Positions 1-8,902 are shown, counted from the first letter of the stretch. The stretch: 44,746 bases of DNA from Pseudomonas protegens (GCF_003732485.1 NZ_MOAK01000066.1:53921-98666); one strand, 5' to 3'. The notes: generated by a model not told the origin, from the letters alone. Made by a program: numbers and translations.

Positions 1-854
1 TAGTCGGTTTTCTCGCCGTCCATGTTGGGAATGCCGAACAGCACCAGGGGCGAGGGTTCGCTGCCGTGGTTTTCCCAGTGGCCTTCGATGGCGGCGATTT
101 TTGCCGGTTGATGTTCCAGGGTGTTGAGGCCGTGGGCGTCACCGACCACCGCCTGGATCGGCGCCACGATCAGCGCCATCCACAGCGCCATGGACAGCAT
201 CTTGCGCACCGGCGGCGTGTCGTTGCCCCGAAGCAGGTGCCAGGCGGCGCTTGATCCGACGAAGAACGCCGTGGCGACAAAGGCGGCAATCGCCATGTGC
301 GCCAGGCGGAAGGGGAACGACGGGTTGAAGACGATCGCCAGCCAGTCCATAGGCATGATCCGCCCATCGACGATGGAGAAGCCCTGGGGCGTCTGCATCC
401 AGCTGTTGGAGGCGAGGATCCAGAAGGTCGAGATCAGGGTGCCGATCGCCACCATCACCGTGGCGAAGAAGTGCAGCCCGCGGCCGACCCGGTTCCAGCC
501 GAACAGCATGACCCCGAGAAAGCCCGCTTCAAGGAAGAACGCGGTCAGCACCTCGTAGGTCAGCAGGGGGCCGGTGATGCTCCCGGCAAAGTCCGAGAAG
601 CGGCTCCAGTTGGTGCCGAACTCGTAAGCCATGACCAGCCCGGAGACCACGCCCATGCCGAAGTTGACGGCGAAGATCTTCGACCAGAAGTGATACAGGT
701 CCTTGTAGGTGCTGTTGTGGGTCTTGAGCCACAGCCCTTCGAGCACCGCCAGGAAACTGGCCAGGCCGATGGTGATGGCGGGAAAGATGATGTGGAACGA
801 GACCGTGAACGCGAACTGGATGCGTGCAAGGTCGAGCGCCTGTAGATGAAACAT
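1..854 (-). CDS. cioA: Cytochrome bd-type ubiquinol oxidase subunit I (CioA/CydA), 3'-truncated
   Basis: This is the N-terminal 284 residues of a bd-type quinol oxidase large subunit; the gene runs off the window. The family oxidises ubiquinol and reduces oxygen to water in the inner membrane. Visible features are the start MFHLQALDLARIQFAF, a His at about residue 21 in the first helix (SFHIIFP, heme ligand position), a Glu-rich helix (FFLEAGFLG), a second His in RLAHM, and the beginning of the quinol-binding Q-loop (AKIAAIEGHWEN). Pseudomonas members are usually the cyanide-insensitive CioA. The Q-loop length and the GRQPW motif that would help decide lie outside the window. It is downstream of the molybdopterin oxidoreductase on the same strand, separated by 132 bases that contain a hairpin, so co-transcription is uncertain. 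Confidence 0.9.
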   Translation of the reverse strand, partial: MFHLQALDLARIQFAFTVSFHIIFPAITIGLASFLAVLEGLWLKTHNSTYKDLYHFWSKIFAVNFGMGVVSGLVMAYEFGTNWSRFSDFAGSITGPLLTYEVLTAFFLEAGFLGVMLFGWNRVGRGLHFFATVMVAIGTLISTFWILASNSWMQTPQGFSIVDGRIMPMDWLAIVFNPSFPFRLAHMAIAAFVATAFFVGSSAAWHLLRGNDTPPVRKMLSMALWMALIVAPIQAVVGDAHGLNTLEHQPAKIAAIEGHWENHGSEPSPLVLFGIPNMDGEKTD

Positions 855-900
855 GACGATACCCTCGTAATGGCTTGATGCCCGTGCAGGCACTGCGCGG

Positions 901-928
901 CCGTCGCGAACCTGTGGGCTCGCGACGG
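901..928. repeat. Inverted repeat (REP-like hairpin) between the oxidoreductase and oxidase genes
   Basis: A perfect 9-bp stem, ccgtcgcga (901-909) with tcgcgacgg (920-928), encloses a 10-base loop. The short direct repeat ggcactgcgcgg flanks it on both sides. There is no clear T-run on the minus strand, so it may be a REP-type element, a weak terminator or an mRNA-stabilising hairpin between the two minus-strand genes. Confidence 0.5.
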
Positions 929-986
929 GGGCAGGGGCACTGCGCGGGTGAAGGCTGGGGTGGCGATCGCGCCGCCCCAGGCTGGG

Positions 987-3311
987 TCACACGCCGACGG
1001 ACTGGATCAGGTTGCTGGCCGCAGCCGGCTCCAGGCGGATGGCGATGAACTTGGAGGTCGGCGTGTAGGTGCGGTCGCCATAGCTTTCCAGGGGCACCAG
1101 GGGGTTGGTTTCCGGGTAGTAGGCGGCGGACTGGCCGGCGGGAATGTCGTAGGCGATCAAGGTGAAACCGCTGACCCGACGCTCCCGGCCGTCGTCCCAC
1201 AGCGAGACAATGTCGACCTTCTGCCCCGGCTCGAAGCCCAGCTGGCGAATGTCCTGTTCATTGGCGAACAGCACCTCGCGCATGCCGTAGACCCCGCGAT
1301 AGCGGTCATCCAGGCCATACAGGGTGGTGTTGTACTGGTCGTGGGAACGCATGGTCTGCAGGATCAGGTCCGGCTTGACCTTGAGCTTGCGCACCCCGGC
1401 ACTGATCAGGTGCTCGGGCAGCACGCTGGGGATGAAGCGCGCCTTGCCGGTGGCGGTGTTCCAGCGCCGCTGGGTGGCGTCGTTGCCCAGGTGGAAACCG
1501 CCGGGGTGCAGCAGCTTGAGATTGAAGTCCTCGAACCCCGGGATGGTGTCGGCGATCAGGTCGCGGATGCGTCCGTAGTCTTCGATGGTCCACAGCCAGT
1601 CGATGGGGTGCTGGCCCAGGGTGGCGTTGGCGATGCCGGCGATGATTGCCGGTTCCGAGCGCAGGTGCGGCGACTTGGGTTTCAGTTGGCCATGGGAGAT
1701 GTGCACCATGCTGAAGGTGTCTTCCACGGTGATGCCTTGGGGGCCGTTGGCCTGGATATCGATATCGGTGCGGCCCAGGCACGGCAGGATCAGCGCCTCG
1801 CGACCGGTCACCAGATGGCTGCGGTTGAGCTTGGTGGCAATGTGCACGGTGAGTTCGCAGTTGCGCAGGGCGGCGTGGGTGCGCGGGGTGTCCGGGGTGG
1901 CCTGGGCGAAGTTGCCCCCCAGGCCGATGAACACCTTGGCCCGGCCCTGTTCCATGGCCGAGATCGCCATCACCGTGTTGTGCCCGTGCTCCCGTGGCGG
2001 CTTGAAGCCAAAGCGCGTTTCCAGGGCATCCAGCAGCTCGGTGGGCGCCAGTTCGTTGATGCCCATGGTGCGGTCGCCCTGCACGTTGCTGTGGCCGCGC
2101 ACCGGCGACAGGCCGGCGCCGGGGCGGCCGATATTGCCCCGCAGCAACAGCACGTTGATCACTTCCTGGATGGTCGGCACCGAATGGGTGTGCTGGGTCA
2201 GGCCCATGGCCCAGCACATGATCGCGCGCTTGGCCTTGCGGTACATGCGCGCCGCCAGCTCGATGTCGGCCAGACTCAGGCCGGACTGCTCGACGATGTG
2301 GTTCCAGGACGTGGCATCGACCTCGGCCAGGTAGCTGTCCAGGCCCGAGGTGTGCTCGGCGATAAAGGCCCGGTCGAACACCGCTTCGCCATTGTTGGCC
2401 AGGGCCTCGCGCTCCCAGCGCAGGAGGAACTTGGCGATGCCGCGAAAGGCCGCCATGTCGCCGCCCAGGGCCGGGCGGAAGTAGGCCGAGGAGGTGGGCT
2501 CGGAGCCGTTGGTGAGCATCTCCAGCGGGTGCTGCGGATGCTGGAAGCGTTCCAGGCCGCGCTCCTTGAGCGGGTTGAAGCAGATCACCTGGGCACCGCG
2601 TTTCACCGCCTCGCGCAGCGGCTCCAGCATCCGTGGGTGGTTGGTGCCGGGGTTCTGGCCGATGACGAAGATCGCGTCGGCCTCTTCCAGGTCATGGAAC
2701 ACCACCGTGCCCTTGCCCACGCCGACGCTTTCGAACATGCCCACGGCACTGGCCTCGTGGCACATGTTCGAGCAGTCGGGAAAGTTGTTGGTGCCATAGG
2801 CGCGCACGAACAGCTGATACAGATAGGCCGCCTCGTTGCTGGCCCGGCCCGAGGTGTAGAACTCCGCCTGGTTCGGCGAGTCCAGGCCCTTGAGGTGGCT
2901 GGCGATCAGCTCGAAGGCCTCGTCCCAGGTGGTTTCCACATAGCGGTCCTGGGTGGCGTCGTAGCGCATGGGGTGAGTCAGGCGACCCTGGTATTCGAGC
3001 CAGTAGTCGCTTTGCGCGGCCAGGGCCGAGACCGTGTACTTATTGAAGAAAGCCGGGTTCACCAGGCGCCCGGTGGCTTCCCAGTTGACCGCCTTGGCGC
3101 CGTTCTCGCAGAACTTGACCATGCCGTTTTCCGGCGATTCGCCCCAGGCGCAGCCCGGGCAGTCGAAGCCGCCGTTCTGGTTGGTCTTGAGCATGGCGCG
3201 GATGTTCTTGAAGGCGTTTTCACTGCCCAGCCAGTTTCTGGTCACCGCGATCAGTGCCCCCCAACCGGCGGCCGCCCCCTTGTAGGGTTTATATCGATCA
3301 ACTTCGCTCAT
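987..3311 (-). CDS. FdhF/YdeP family molybdopterin oxidoreductase (formate dehydrogenase-like alpha subunit)
   Basis: This 774-residue protein belongs to the molybdopterin-dependent oxidoreductases of the FdhF/YdeP type. ATG at 3311 (MSEVDRYKPYKG) is chosen over the longer open frame to 3473 because GGAGA sits just upstream of it on the minus strand. An N-terminal Cys cluster (C51, C54, C68 in DCPGC...FC) could hold or partly hold an iron-sulfur centre. Mo-bis-MGD binding blocks follow (TSGRASNEAAYL, IGQNPGTNHPRM, LLLRGNIGRPGAG, GHSNVQGDRTMG). A Cys at about residue 184 (NMCHEAS) could be a metal ligand; there is no selenocysteine-type TGA in the frame. Close relatives such as E. coli YdeP lack a proven formate activity, so the substrate is open. 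Its position among moa, mob and fdhD genes supports a cofactor-dependent enzyme matured locally. Confidence 0.88.
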   Translation of the reverse strand: MSEVDRYKPYKGAAAGWGALIAVTRNWLGSENAFKNIRAMLKTNQNGGFDCPGCAWGESPENGMVKFCENGAKAVNWEATGRLVNPAFFNKYTVSALAAQSDYWLEYQGRLTHPMRYDATQDRYVETTWDEAFELIASHLKGLDSPNQAEFYTSGRASNEAAYLYQLFVRAYGTNNFPDCSNMCHEASAVGMFESVGVGKGTVVFHDLEEADAIFVIGQNPGTNHPRMLEPLREAVKRGAQVICFNPLKERGLERFQHPQHPLEMLTNGSEPTSSAYFRPALGGDMAAFRGIAKFLLRWEREALANNGEAVFDRAFIAEHTSGLDSYLAEVDATSWNHIVEQSGLSLADIELAARMYRKAKRAIMCWAMGLTQHTHSVPTIQEVINVLLLRGNIGRPGAGLSPVRGHSNVQGDRTMGINELAPTELLDALETRFGFKPPREHGHNTVMAISAMEQGRAKVFIGLGGNFAQATPDTPRTHAALRNCELTVHIATKLNRSHLVTGREALILPCLGRTDIDIQANGPQGITVEDTFSMVHISHGQLKPKSPHLRSEPAIIAGIANATLGQHPIDWLWTIEDYGRIRDLIADTIPGFEDFNLKLLHPGGFHLGNDATQRRWNTATGKARFIPSVLPEHLISAGVRKLKVKPDLILQTMRSHDQYNTTLYGLDDRYRGVYGMREVLFANEQDIRQLGFEPGQKVDIVSLWDDGRERRVSGFTLIAYDIPAGQSAAYYPETNPLVPLESYGDRTYTPTSKFIAIRLEPAAASNLIQSVGV

Positions 3312-3557
3312 GATATTTCTCCAATACAGCGCACGCAGGCAACCGCCCGACAATGAATCAATGTCAGTGATTGTTTTACTGCACAGGCTAAATGCGGTTT
3401 TGTTGTGAAGCTGTTTAAGTTTGGATCTGCTTAGCGTTACCGAGTCACTTGAAGAGCCCGTTTCATGGGCCACGAATAAAGCCTATTCGGCCCCTGTGTC
3501 GGCTGTCTAATCGCAATTAATGACCGGCTGATCGAAAGGCTCTATCACGGATTAAAA

Positions 3558-3571
3558 TTGATAATAATCAA
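3558..3571. promoter_or_regulatory. Anr/FNR-type binding site
   Basis: TTGATAATAATCAA matches the FNR/Anr consensus TTGAT-N4-ATCAA at all ten defined positions, and the symmetry extends by one A/T pair. It lies 247 bases upstream of the oxidoreductase ATG and 197 bases upstream of the moaA ATG. Anr is the oxygen-sensing FNR homologue of Pseudomonas. Control of either or both units at low oxygen is inferred from the site and its position. Confidence 0.75.
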
Positions 3572-3734
3572 TTGGTTGGATTAAGTTTTCGGTCTTGGTT
3601 GTTGGTGTTTTTCTCGTTGATAGATTGCATTGATCAATCAGTTGCAAATAGCGATTGGACGTGACTTTTAATGGCTATTAGTCTTGCCGCCAACAACTCC
3701 TTAACGGTCGTTTCTGGCCGCGAACTACAACTAA

Positions 3735-3746
3735 GACCTATAGGTC
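3735..3746. promoter_or_regulatory. Perfect 12-bp palindrome upstream of moaA
   Basis: GACCTATAGGTC is a perfect dyad ending 22 bases before the moaA ATG and just upstream of its AGAGG ribosome-binding site. It could be an operator or a small leader hairpin. No regulator can be assigned from sequence alone. Confidence 0.35.
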
Positions 3747-3768
3747 GCAAGCGTCGACAGAGGCTGTG

Positions 3769-4767
3769 ATGTCAGATCAAGTATTGGTGGATGGCTTTGC
3801 TCGACGGGTCGACTATTTACGTATGTCGGTGACCGACCGTTGCGATTTTCGTTGCGTGTATTGCATGGCCGAGGACATGCAGTTCCTGCCGCGCCAACGC
3901 ATCCTGACCCTGGAAGAGCTGTACCAGCTGGCGCAGCGTTTCGTCGCCCTGGGTACGCGCAAGATCCGCCTCACCGGTGGCGAGCCGCTGATCCGTCCCG
4001 GGGTGGTGCAACTGTGCGAGCGCATCGGGCAATTGTCGGGGCTGCGGGAGCTGTGCATGACCACCAATGGCTCGCAACTGGGCAAGCTGGCAGCGCCGCT
4101 GTTCGAGGCCGGGGTCAAGCGCCTGAACATCAGCCTCGACAGCCTGGACCCGACGCTGTTTCGTCAGCTGACCCGCACCGGTGACCTGTCCCGGGTCATC
4201 GCCGGCATCGACGCGGCGATTGCCGCGGGCTTCGAGCGCACCAAGCTCAACTGCGTGGTGATGAAAGGGCGCAACGACCAGCAGATCAACGAGCTGGTGG
4301 CGTTCGCCATCGACCGCAGCCTGGACATCTCGTTTATCGAGGAGATGCCCCTGGGCACCATCAGCGAGCACAGCCGCAGCGATGCGTTCTTTTCCAGCGC
4401 CCAGGTCCGTGAGCAGATCGCCGAGCGCTACACCCTGATGGAGTCCGCCGAGTCGACCCAGGGGCCGTCGCGCTACTGGCGCCTGGCCGAGGCGCCGCAG
4501 ATCCGCCTGGGCTTCATCTCGCCCCACAGCCACAACTTCTGCGGCACTTGCAACCGCGTACGGCTGACAGTGGAAGGGCGCTTGCTGCTGTGCCTGGGCA
4601 ACGAACACTCGGTGGACCTCAAGGCCGTGCTGCGCGCTCATCCCGGCGACGCCGAGCGCCTGCAGCGGGCCATTGTCGAGGCGATGAAGCTCAAGCCCTA
4701 TCGCCACCATTTCGAGCTCAACGACGAGGTCCAGGTGGTGCGTTTCATGAACATGACCGGCGGCTGA
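3769..4767 (+). CDS. moaA: GTP 3',8-cyclase MoaA (molybdenum cofactor biosynthesis)
   Basis: This 332-residue radical-SAM enzyme makes 3',8-cH2GTP from GTP, the first step of molybdopterin synthesis, in the cytoplasm. The N-terminal SAM/[4Fe-4S] motif is C25-x3-C29-x2-C32 ([12 protein letters not shown]). The C-terminal second cluster is C258, C261 and C275 ([11 protein letters not shown]...LLLC). The protein ends in the typical Gly-Gly tail (MTGG). ATG at 3769 is preferred to the in-frame GTG at 3766 because AGAGG at 3759-3763 gives normal spacing. It heads the plus-strand run moaA-bestrophin-moaC-moaD-moaE, with an Anr-type box upstream. Confidence 0.97.
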   Translation: MSDQVLVDGFARRVDYLRMSVTDRCDFRCVYCMAEDMQFLPRQRILTLEELYQLAQRFVALGTRKIRLTGGEPLIRPGVVQLCERIGQLSGLRELCMTTNGSQLGKLAAPLFEAGVKRLNISLDSLDPTLFRQLTRTGDLSRVIAGIDAAIAAGFERTKLNCVVMKGRNDQQINELVAFAIDRSLDISFIEEMPLGTISEHSRSDAFFSSAQVREQIAERYTLMESAESTQGPSRYWRLAEAPQIRLGFISPHSHNFCGTCNRVRLTVEGRLLLCLGNEHSVDLKAVLRAHPGDAERLQRAIVEAMKLKPYRHHFELNDEVQVVRFMNMTGG

Positions 4768-4812
4768 GCCTCCACTCATTGCTTCCTTTTATCGTGCAAA
4801 GGTTTCGCCCCG

Positions 4813-5712
4813 ATGATCGTCAGATCCAAACCCAACCTGATCAGCGTGCTGATCTCCCTCAAGGGCTCGATTGCCAAGCGCATCGCCTTGCGCAGCCTGC
4901 TGGTGACCCTGCTGGCCTCGGCCATCGTGCTGATCGAAACCCTGCACCCGGCGTACTTTTCCAAGGTCAATGCCACGCCTTTCACCTTGCTCGGGCTGTC
5001 GCTGTCGATCTTCATGAGCTTTCGCAACAACGCCTGTTACGACCGCTGGTACGAAGGGCGCAAGGCCCTGGGCGCGGTGCTGACCGAGGTGCGCTCGCTG
5101 ATCCGCGAGACCCAGGTGCTCGGCGATGCCCAGGCCCGCAGCAGCATCCTGCGCGACCTGTGCGGTTTCGCCCACGCCCTCAAGGCCCGGCTGCGCCAGG
5201 AGGACGAGCTCAGCGCGGCAGGCACCTGGCTCAGCCATTGGCCGGCGGCCCGGACGCCGAACCTGCCGGACAGCATCCTGCGCCAGGTGTCGCGCCAGTG
5301 CTCGGCCCTGGCGACTTCGGGCGTGATCAGCGAGTGGCGCTACCTGCTGATCGCCAATCTGCTGTCCGGGATCACCGCCGCGCAAACCACCTGCGAGCGG
5401 ATCAAGGGCACGCCGCTGCCGTTCCCCTACACCTTGCTGCTGCACCGCACCAGCTACATGTTCTGCATCCTCCTGCCCTTTGCCATGGCCGAGCCCCTGG
5501 GCTGGCTGACGCCGATCTTCACCGCCATCGTCAGTTACACCTTCTTTGGTCTGGACGCCATTGGCGACGAGCTGGAAGACCCCTTTGGCCACGACGAGAA
5601 CGACCTGCCGATGGACGCCCTGGTGCGCACCCTCGAACGCGAGATTCTCGACGCCCTGGGGGCCACAGAACTGCCGCCGGCCCTGGTGCCGGTGGACTAT
5701 GTCCTGAGCTGA
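4813..5712 (+). CDS. Bestrophin-family (YneE/UPF0187) membrane channel protein
   Basis: This 299-residue protein matches bacterial bestrophin-like proteins. The N-terminus has a basic segment, a hydrophobic helix ([15 protein letters not shown]), then [19 protein letters not shown] with the following Y-DRWYEGRK motif typical of the family. A second pair of helices lies near residues 210-250 ([19 protein letters not shown]), followed by the [13 protein letters not shown] signature. Bacterial homologues form pentameric ion channels; the physiological ion for this one is unknown. It sits 45 bases after moaA and 26 bases before moaC, so it appears embedded in the Moco operon although no Moco role is known for the family. 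Confidence 0.85.
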   Translation: MIVRSKPNLISVLISLKGSIAKRIALRSLLVTLLASAIVLIETLHPAYFSKVNATPFTLLGLSLSIFMSFRNNACYDRWYEGRKALGAVLTEVRSLIRETQVLGDAQARSSILRDLCGFAHALKARLRQEDELSAAGTWLSHWPAARTPNLPDSILRQVSRQCSALATSGVISEWRYLLIANLLSGITAAQTTCERIKGTPLPFPYTLLLHRTSYMFCILLPFAMAEPLGWLTPIFTAIVSYTFFGLDAIGDELEDPFGHDENDLPMDALVRTLEREILDALGATELPPALVPVDYVLS

Positions 5713-5738
5713 TCCACTGTCTTTATCCGAGGTTGCAC

Positions 5739-6221
5739 ATGAACGAACTCACTCACCTGGACGCCCAGGGCCGGGCCAGCATGGTGGACGTCACCTGCAA
5801 GGTCGCAACCGAGCGCGAAGCCCAGGCCCAGGCCTGGGTGCGCATGCTCCCGGCGACCCTGCAACTGATCCAGGACAACGGCCACCCCAAGGGCGACGTG
5901 TTCGCTGTGGCGCGCATCGCCGGGATCATGGCGGCGAAGAAGACCCACGAACTGATTCCCCTGTGCCATCCGCTGCTGCTCAGCGGCATCCGCGTCGAAT
6001 TGCAAGCGCTGCCGCCGGACCGGGTACGGATCACCACCTGCTGCCGGCTCAACGGCGCCACCGGGGTCGAGCTGGAAGCCATGACCGCCGCCAGCGTGGC
6101 GGCGCTGACGATCTACGACATGTGCAAGGCGGTGGACCGGGGCATGGTCATCGAGGGCCTGCAACTGCTGAAGAAGCAGGGCGGCAAATCAGGGCTGTTC
6201 ATCGCTGGAGAAACGCAATGA
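5739..6221 (+). CDS. moaC: Cyclic pyranopterin monophosphate synthase MoaC
   Basis: This 160-residue enzyme converts the MoaA product to cyclic pyranopterin monophosphate. Family hallmarks are MVDVTCK near the N-terminus, the [19 protein letters not shown] segment with conserved lysines, LIPLCHPL, and [22 protein letters not shown]. Length is normal. The start is the ATG at 5739, giving [18 protein letters not shown]. Its stop codon overlaps the moaD start (ATGA), which indicates translational coupling. Confidence 0.97.
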   Translation: MNELTHLDAQGRASMVDVTCKVATEREAQAQAWVRMLPATLQLIQDNGHPKGDVFAVARIAGIMAAKKTHELIPLCHPLLLSGIRVELQALPPDRVRITTCCRLNGATGVELEAMTAASVAALTIYDMCKAVDRGMVIEGLQLLKKQGGKSGLFIAGETQ

Positions 6222-6469
6222 TTCTGGTCAATTACTTTGCCCGCTACCGGGAACAGCTGGGCAGCGGCGGCGAGAAGCTGCCCCTGGACCCCGACCTGCA
6301 CACCGTCGATGACGTGCGCCAGTTGCTGATGGCCCGGGGTGAAACCTGGGCCACGGTGCTGGGGGAAAGCAGCCTGATGTGCGCGTTGAACCAGGACCTG
6401 TGCAAGCTCGATGCGGTCATCGAGGACTTCGATGAAATCGCCTTCTTTCCTCAAGTGACCGGGGGCTGA
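6218..6469 (+). CDS. moaD: Molybdopterin synthase small subunit MoaD
   Basis: This 83-residue ubiquitin-like sulfur carrier donates the dithiolene sulfurs to precursor Z together with MoaE. The start ATG overlaps the moaC stop. The protein shows the beta-grasp opening [11 protein letters not shown], the segment [12 protein letters not shown], and the essential C-terminal Gly-Gly that is adenylated and thiocarboxylated. Three bases separate it from moaE, as expected for subunits of one complex. Confidence 0.95.
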   Translation: MILVNYFARYREQLGSGGEKLPLDPDLHTVDDVRQLLMARGETWATVLGESSLMCALNQDLCKLDAVIEDFDEIAFFPQVTGG

Positions 6470-6472
6470 GGC

Positions 6473-6931
6473 ATGAGCATTCAGGTGCAGACCCAGGCCT
6501 TCAACCTGGATCAGCTCAACGCCGGCCTGCAGGCCGGCGATAGCCGTGTCGGCGCGGTGGTGACCTTTGTCGGTTATGTGCGCGACCTCAACCTGGGGGA
6601 GGCGGTACAGAGCCTGTACCTGGAACACTACCCGGGCATGACCGAGCGCTCGCTGCAGGGCATCGTGCAACAGGCCCGGGAGCGTTGGCCGCTGAACCGG
6701 GTGAGCCTGGTGCATCGGGTAGGGTTGCTGCAGGTGGGCGAGCCCATCGTCTTTGTCGGCGTGGCCAGTGCCCACCGGCAAGCCGCCTTCGAGGCCTGCG
6801 CCTTCATCATGGATTACCTCAAGACCCGCGCCCCGTTCTGGAAGCGCGAAGTCACCCCCGGCGGCGAACGCTGGATCGACGGACGCGAGAGCGACCGGCA
6901 GGCTGCCGAACGCTGGGTTGCAGAACGTTGA
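6473..6931 (+). CDS. moaE: Molybdopterin synthase catalytic subunit MoaE
   Basis: This 152-residue protein is the large subunit of molybdopterin synthase. Characteristic stretches are GAVVTFVGYVRD, LYLEHYPGMTE, VSLVHRVGLLQVGEPIVFVG, HRQAAFEAC, and the active-site region LKTRAPFWKRE with the conserved lysines. It is the last gene of the plus-strand moa run and is followed by a strong inverted repeat between it and convergent fdhD. Confidence 0.97.
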   Translation: MSIQVQTQAFNLDQLNAGLQAGDSRVGAVVTFVGYVRDLNLGEAVQSLYLEHYPGMTERSLQGIVQQARERWPLNRVSLVHRVGLLQVGEPIVFVGVASAHRQAAFEACAFIMDYLKTRAPFWKREVTPGGERWIDGRESDRQAAERWVAER

Positions 6932-6983
6932 GCGGCAGAACGTTGAGCTTATGCCGGTGAGTGAGGCTTGAGGGAAGGGGGGG

Positions 6984-7014
6984 ACAACGCCGGATGCCTG
7001 TCATCCGGCGTTGT
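6984..7014. terminator. Bidirectional terminator-like hairpin between moaE and fdhD
   Basis: A perfect 13-bp stem pairs acaacgccggatg (6984-6996) with catccggcgttgt (7002-7014) around a 5-base loop. It lies between the convergent genes moaE and fdhD and ends 5 bases before the fdhD stop codon. The following T-tract is short (gcattt), so termination is likely but not certain in each direction. Confidence 0.75.
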
Positions 7015-7018
7015 GCAT

Positions 7019-7846
7019 TTACACCGGGCTGTAGATCCGCGGGGCGTTGCGGTGGGGCACGTGAATCAGGTTCAGGTGGTGTTTGTTGGCCCATTGCACG
7101 GTCAGTGCGGTAGGCGCGGAGAGGCTGACCAGGGTGCCGAGACGGGCGCGCACGGCCTTGTGGATCAGTTCCAGGCTGCAGCGGCTGGTGACCACGGTGA
7201 AGCCCTTGCGGCCATCGATCCCGGCGTTCAGCAGGGCGCCGATCAGTTTGTCCAGGGCGTTGTGGCGGCCGATGTCTTCCTGGCACAGGCGCACTTCACC
7301 CTGTTCGTCGATATACAGCGCCGCATGCAGGGCACCGCTGCTGCGGGCCATGTGCTGGGCCTGTTCGATGCGCTCGCGCAGGCCCTGCAGGTGTTCGGCG
7401 CAGGGCAACGGCGAAGGTTCGAGGATCTGCAGTTGCGGTAGCGCCTGTTCCAGGGCTTCCACGCCGCATAACCCACAGCCGCTGGTTCCGGCCATTTGCC
7501 GGCGATGGTCCTTGAGGGCCCAGAAGGCCCGGTTGGAAATCTGCACATCGGCCTGGCAGGCCTGGGGAAAGTGGCTCAGGCGGATGTCGTAGATTTCGCT
7601 GAGGTCGCTGACGATGTCGTTGGTGATGCTGAAGCCGCGAATGAAATCCTCCAGGTTGCCGGGAGACACCATCATCACCGCCTGGCTCAGGCCGTTGTAG
7701 GTGATGGCCAGGGCAATCTCCGCGGCCAGCGGCGCCTCGGCCACCCCGCCCTCGGGGCTGTATTCGCGATAGGCCACGCGCTGCGGCGCGGGGGCCGGTG
7801 CATTGGCCTCGGGCTGTTGCTCCGATTGTTCGATACGGCAAACCAT
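7019..7846 (-). CDS. fdhD: Formate dehydrogenase accessory sulfurtransferase FdhD
   Basis: This 275-residue protein is FdhD, which passes sulfur from a cysteine desulfurase to the Mo-bis-MGD cofactor of formate dehydrogenases. The conserved CxxC segment appears as TSGCGLCG near the middle. Other signatures are EDFIRGFSITNDIV, ALYIDEQGEVRLCQEDIGRHN, RHNALDKLIG and a C-terminal SAPTALTV. The start at 7846 has GAGGTG a few bases upstream. It is the last gene of a minus-strand series mobA-lysR-fdhD and supports the view that the oxidoreductase at 987-3311 is FDH-like. Confidence 0.95.
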   Translation of the reverse strand: MVCRIEQSEQQPEANAPAPAPQRVAYREYSPEGGVAEAPLAAEIALAITYNGLSQAVMMVSPGNLEDFIRGFSITNDIVSDLSEIYDIRLSHFPQACQADVQISNRAFWALKDHRRQMAGTSGCGLCGVEALEQALPQLQILEPSPLPCAEHLQGLRERIEQAQHMARSSGALHAALYIDEQGEVRLCQEDIGRHNALDKLIGALLNAGIDGRKGFTVVTSRCSLELIHKAVRARLGTLVSLSAPTALTVQWANKHHLNLIHVPHRNAPRIYSPV

Positions 7847-7900
7847 GACGACACCTCAATACAGTCGATTCACTCCGGGGCACGCTGGCTCCGGGGGCGT

Positions 7901-8794
7901 TCATTCGCCCTTGATGGCAAAGAGTTTCCTGGCTTCGGCAAAGCACTTTTCGGCAATCGCCGAGCGCGGCTCGGTCTTGCGCATCACCAGGCCCAGGGGC
8001 GCCAGCACGCTGGCATCCGGCAGCTGGATGAAGGCCAGGTTGTCGATGGGCGAATCCAGGCCGCTGTCCAGCGGCATGATCGAGCAGCAGAAGCCTTCGT
8101 GAATGGCCTGGAACAGCTGGTAGGTGGAATCGCTCTCCAGGATCGGCGTCGGGTTGAGGCCGCGGCTGCGAAAGCTCAGGTCGATGGACTTGCGATAGTG
8201 CATGCCGGTGCTGAGCATCCCCAGGGGCAGCTCGGCGGCGTCCTCCCAACTCATCTCGCTGCCTTCGAAATGAAAGTGCCGGGTGTCGTAGAGCAGGCCG
8301 ACCCGGGTCTCGCCGATCTCGAAGAAGTCCAGGTAGTTGGGGTTGACGTGGTCCAGGTAGCAGACCCCCAGGTCCAGCTGGTTGTTGCCGATGTCCTCGA
8401 TGATCCGGTCGGAGCTGGCGGACGACAGGCTGAACTTGAGTTCGGGAAAGCTCGCCGACAGTTTCTGTACATAGCTGATGGGGTTGAAGCCGCTCAGCGG
8501 CACCAGGCCCAGGCGCAGGTTACCCACCAGTTGCCCACGGCAGGCGGCGGCTTCGGCGAACAGCCCGTCATGGGCCGCCAGCAGGGTCTTGGCCCAGGCC
8601 AGCACCCGCTCGCCAGCCTCGGTGAAGCCTTCGAAGCGCTGGCCCCGGGTCACCAGGATCAGGTCCAGTTCGTCCTCAAGGTTGCGCAGGCGCATGGACA
8701 GGGTCGGCTGGGTGATGTGGCAGCGCGCGGCGGCCTGGCCGAAGTGCCGGGTCTGTTCCAGGGCGATGAGAAACTTGAGTTGCTTGATGTCCAC
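7901..8794 (-). CDS. LysR-family transcriptional regulator
   Basis: This 297-residue regulator has an N-terminal winged helix-turn-helix (residues about 3-60; FGQAAARCHITQPTLSMRLRNLEDEL) and a LysR-type effector-binding domain. It lies between mobA and fdhD on the same strand, 54 bases upstream of fdhD. This suggests local control of the formate dehydrogenase/Moco genes, but the effector and target sites cannot be read from the sequence. Confidence 0.9.
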   Translation of the reverse strand: MDIKQLKFLIALEQTRHFGQAAARCHITQPTLSMRLRNLEDELDLILVTRGQRFEGFTEAGERVLAWAKTLLAAHDGLFAEAAACRGQLVGNLRLGLVPLSGFNPISYVQKLSASFPELKFSLSSASSDRIIEDIGNNQLDLGVCYLDHVNPNYLDFFEIGETRVGLLYDTRHFHFEGSEMSWEDAAELPLGMLSTGMHYRKSIDLSFRSRGLNPTPILESDSTYQLFQAIHEGFCCSIMPLDSGLDSPIDNLAFIQLPDASVLAPLGLVMRKTEPRSAIAEKCFAEARKLFAIKGE

Positions 8795-8902
8795 AATGGC
8801 ACCTGTTGTGAGGAAATCGGAGTCAGTATTAACGCAGGTGTCCGGCCTATGGAAAGGCCTTCAATCTTCCCGGGCCGGACCTTCGGGGAACACCTTCGGC
8901 GT

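Larger units (their letters stand above)
3312..3768. promoter_or_regulatory. Divergent AT-rich intergenic region between the molybdopterin oxidoreductase and moaA
   Basis: These 457 bases contain no convincing gene and are clearly more AT-rich than the flanking coding sequence. They should carry the promoters for both divergent units. Two sites stand out: a perfect TTGAT-N4-ATCAA box at 3558-3571 and a 12-bp palindrome GACCTATAGGTC at 3735-3746, close to the moaA start. The moaA leader could be up to about 190 bases. I could not draw a convincing molybdenum-cofactor riboswitch fold in it. Confidence 0.7.

Noticed and set aside
987..3311. Selenocysteine-containing formate dehydrogenase
   Set aside because: No in-frame TGA is present in the gene; the candidate metal-ligand position is a Cys.
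948..3356. Very long plus-strand open frame opposite the molybdopterin oxidoreductase
   Set aside because: It is the antisense shadow of a clear gene in GC-rich DNA. Its translation is Gly/Val/His/Gln-rich with no recognisable domain.
3624..3650. TTGAT and ATCAA half-sites near TTGATCAAT
   Set aside because: The spacing does not match TTGAT-N4-ATCAA; only the site at 3558 fits.
3572..3768. Molybdenum-cofactor riboswitch in the moaA leader
   Set aside because: The leader is long enough, but I could not identify the characteristic conserved stems by eye. A covariance-model search would decide.
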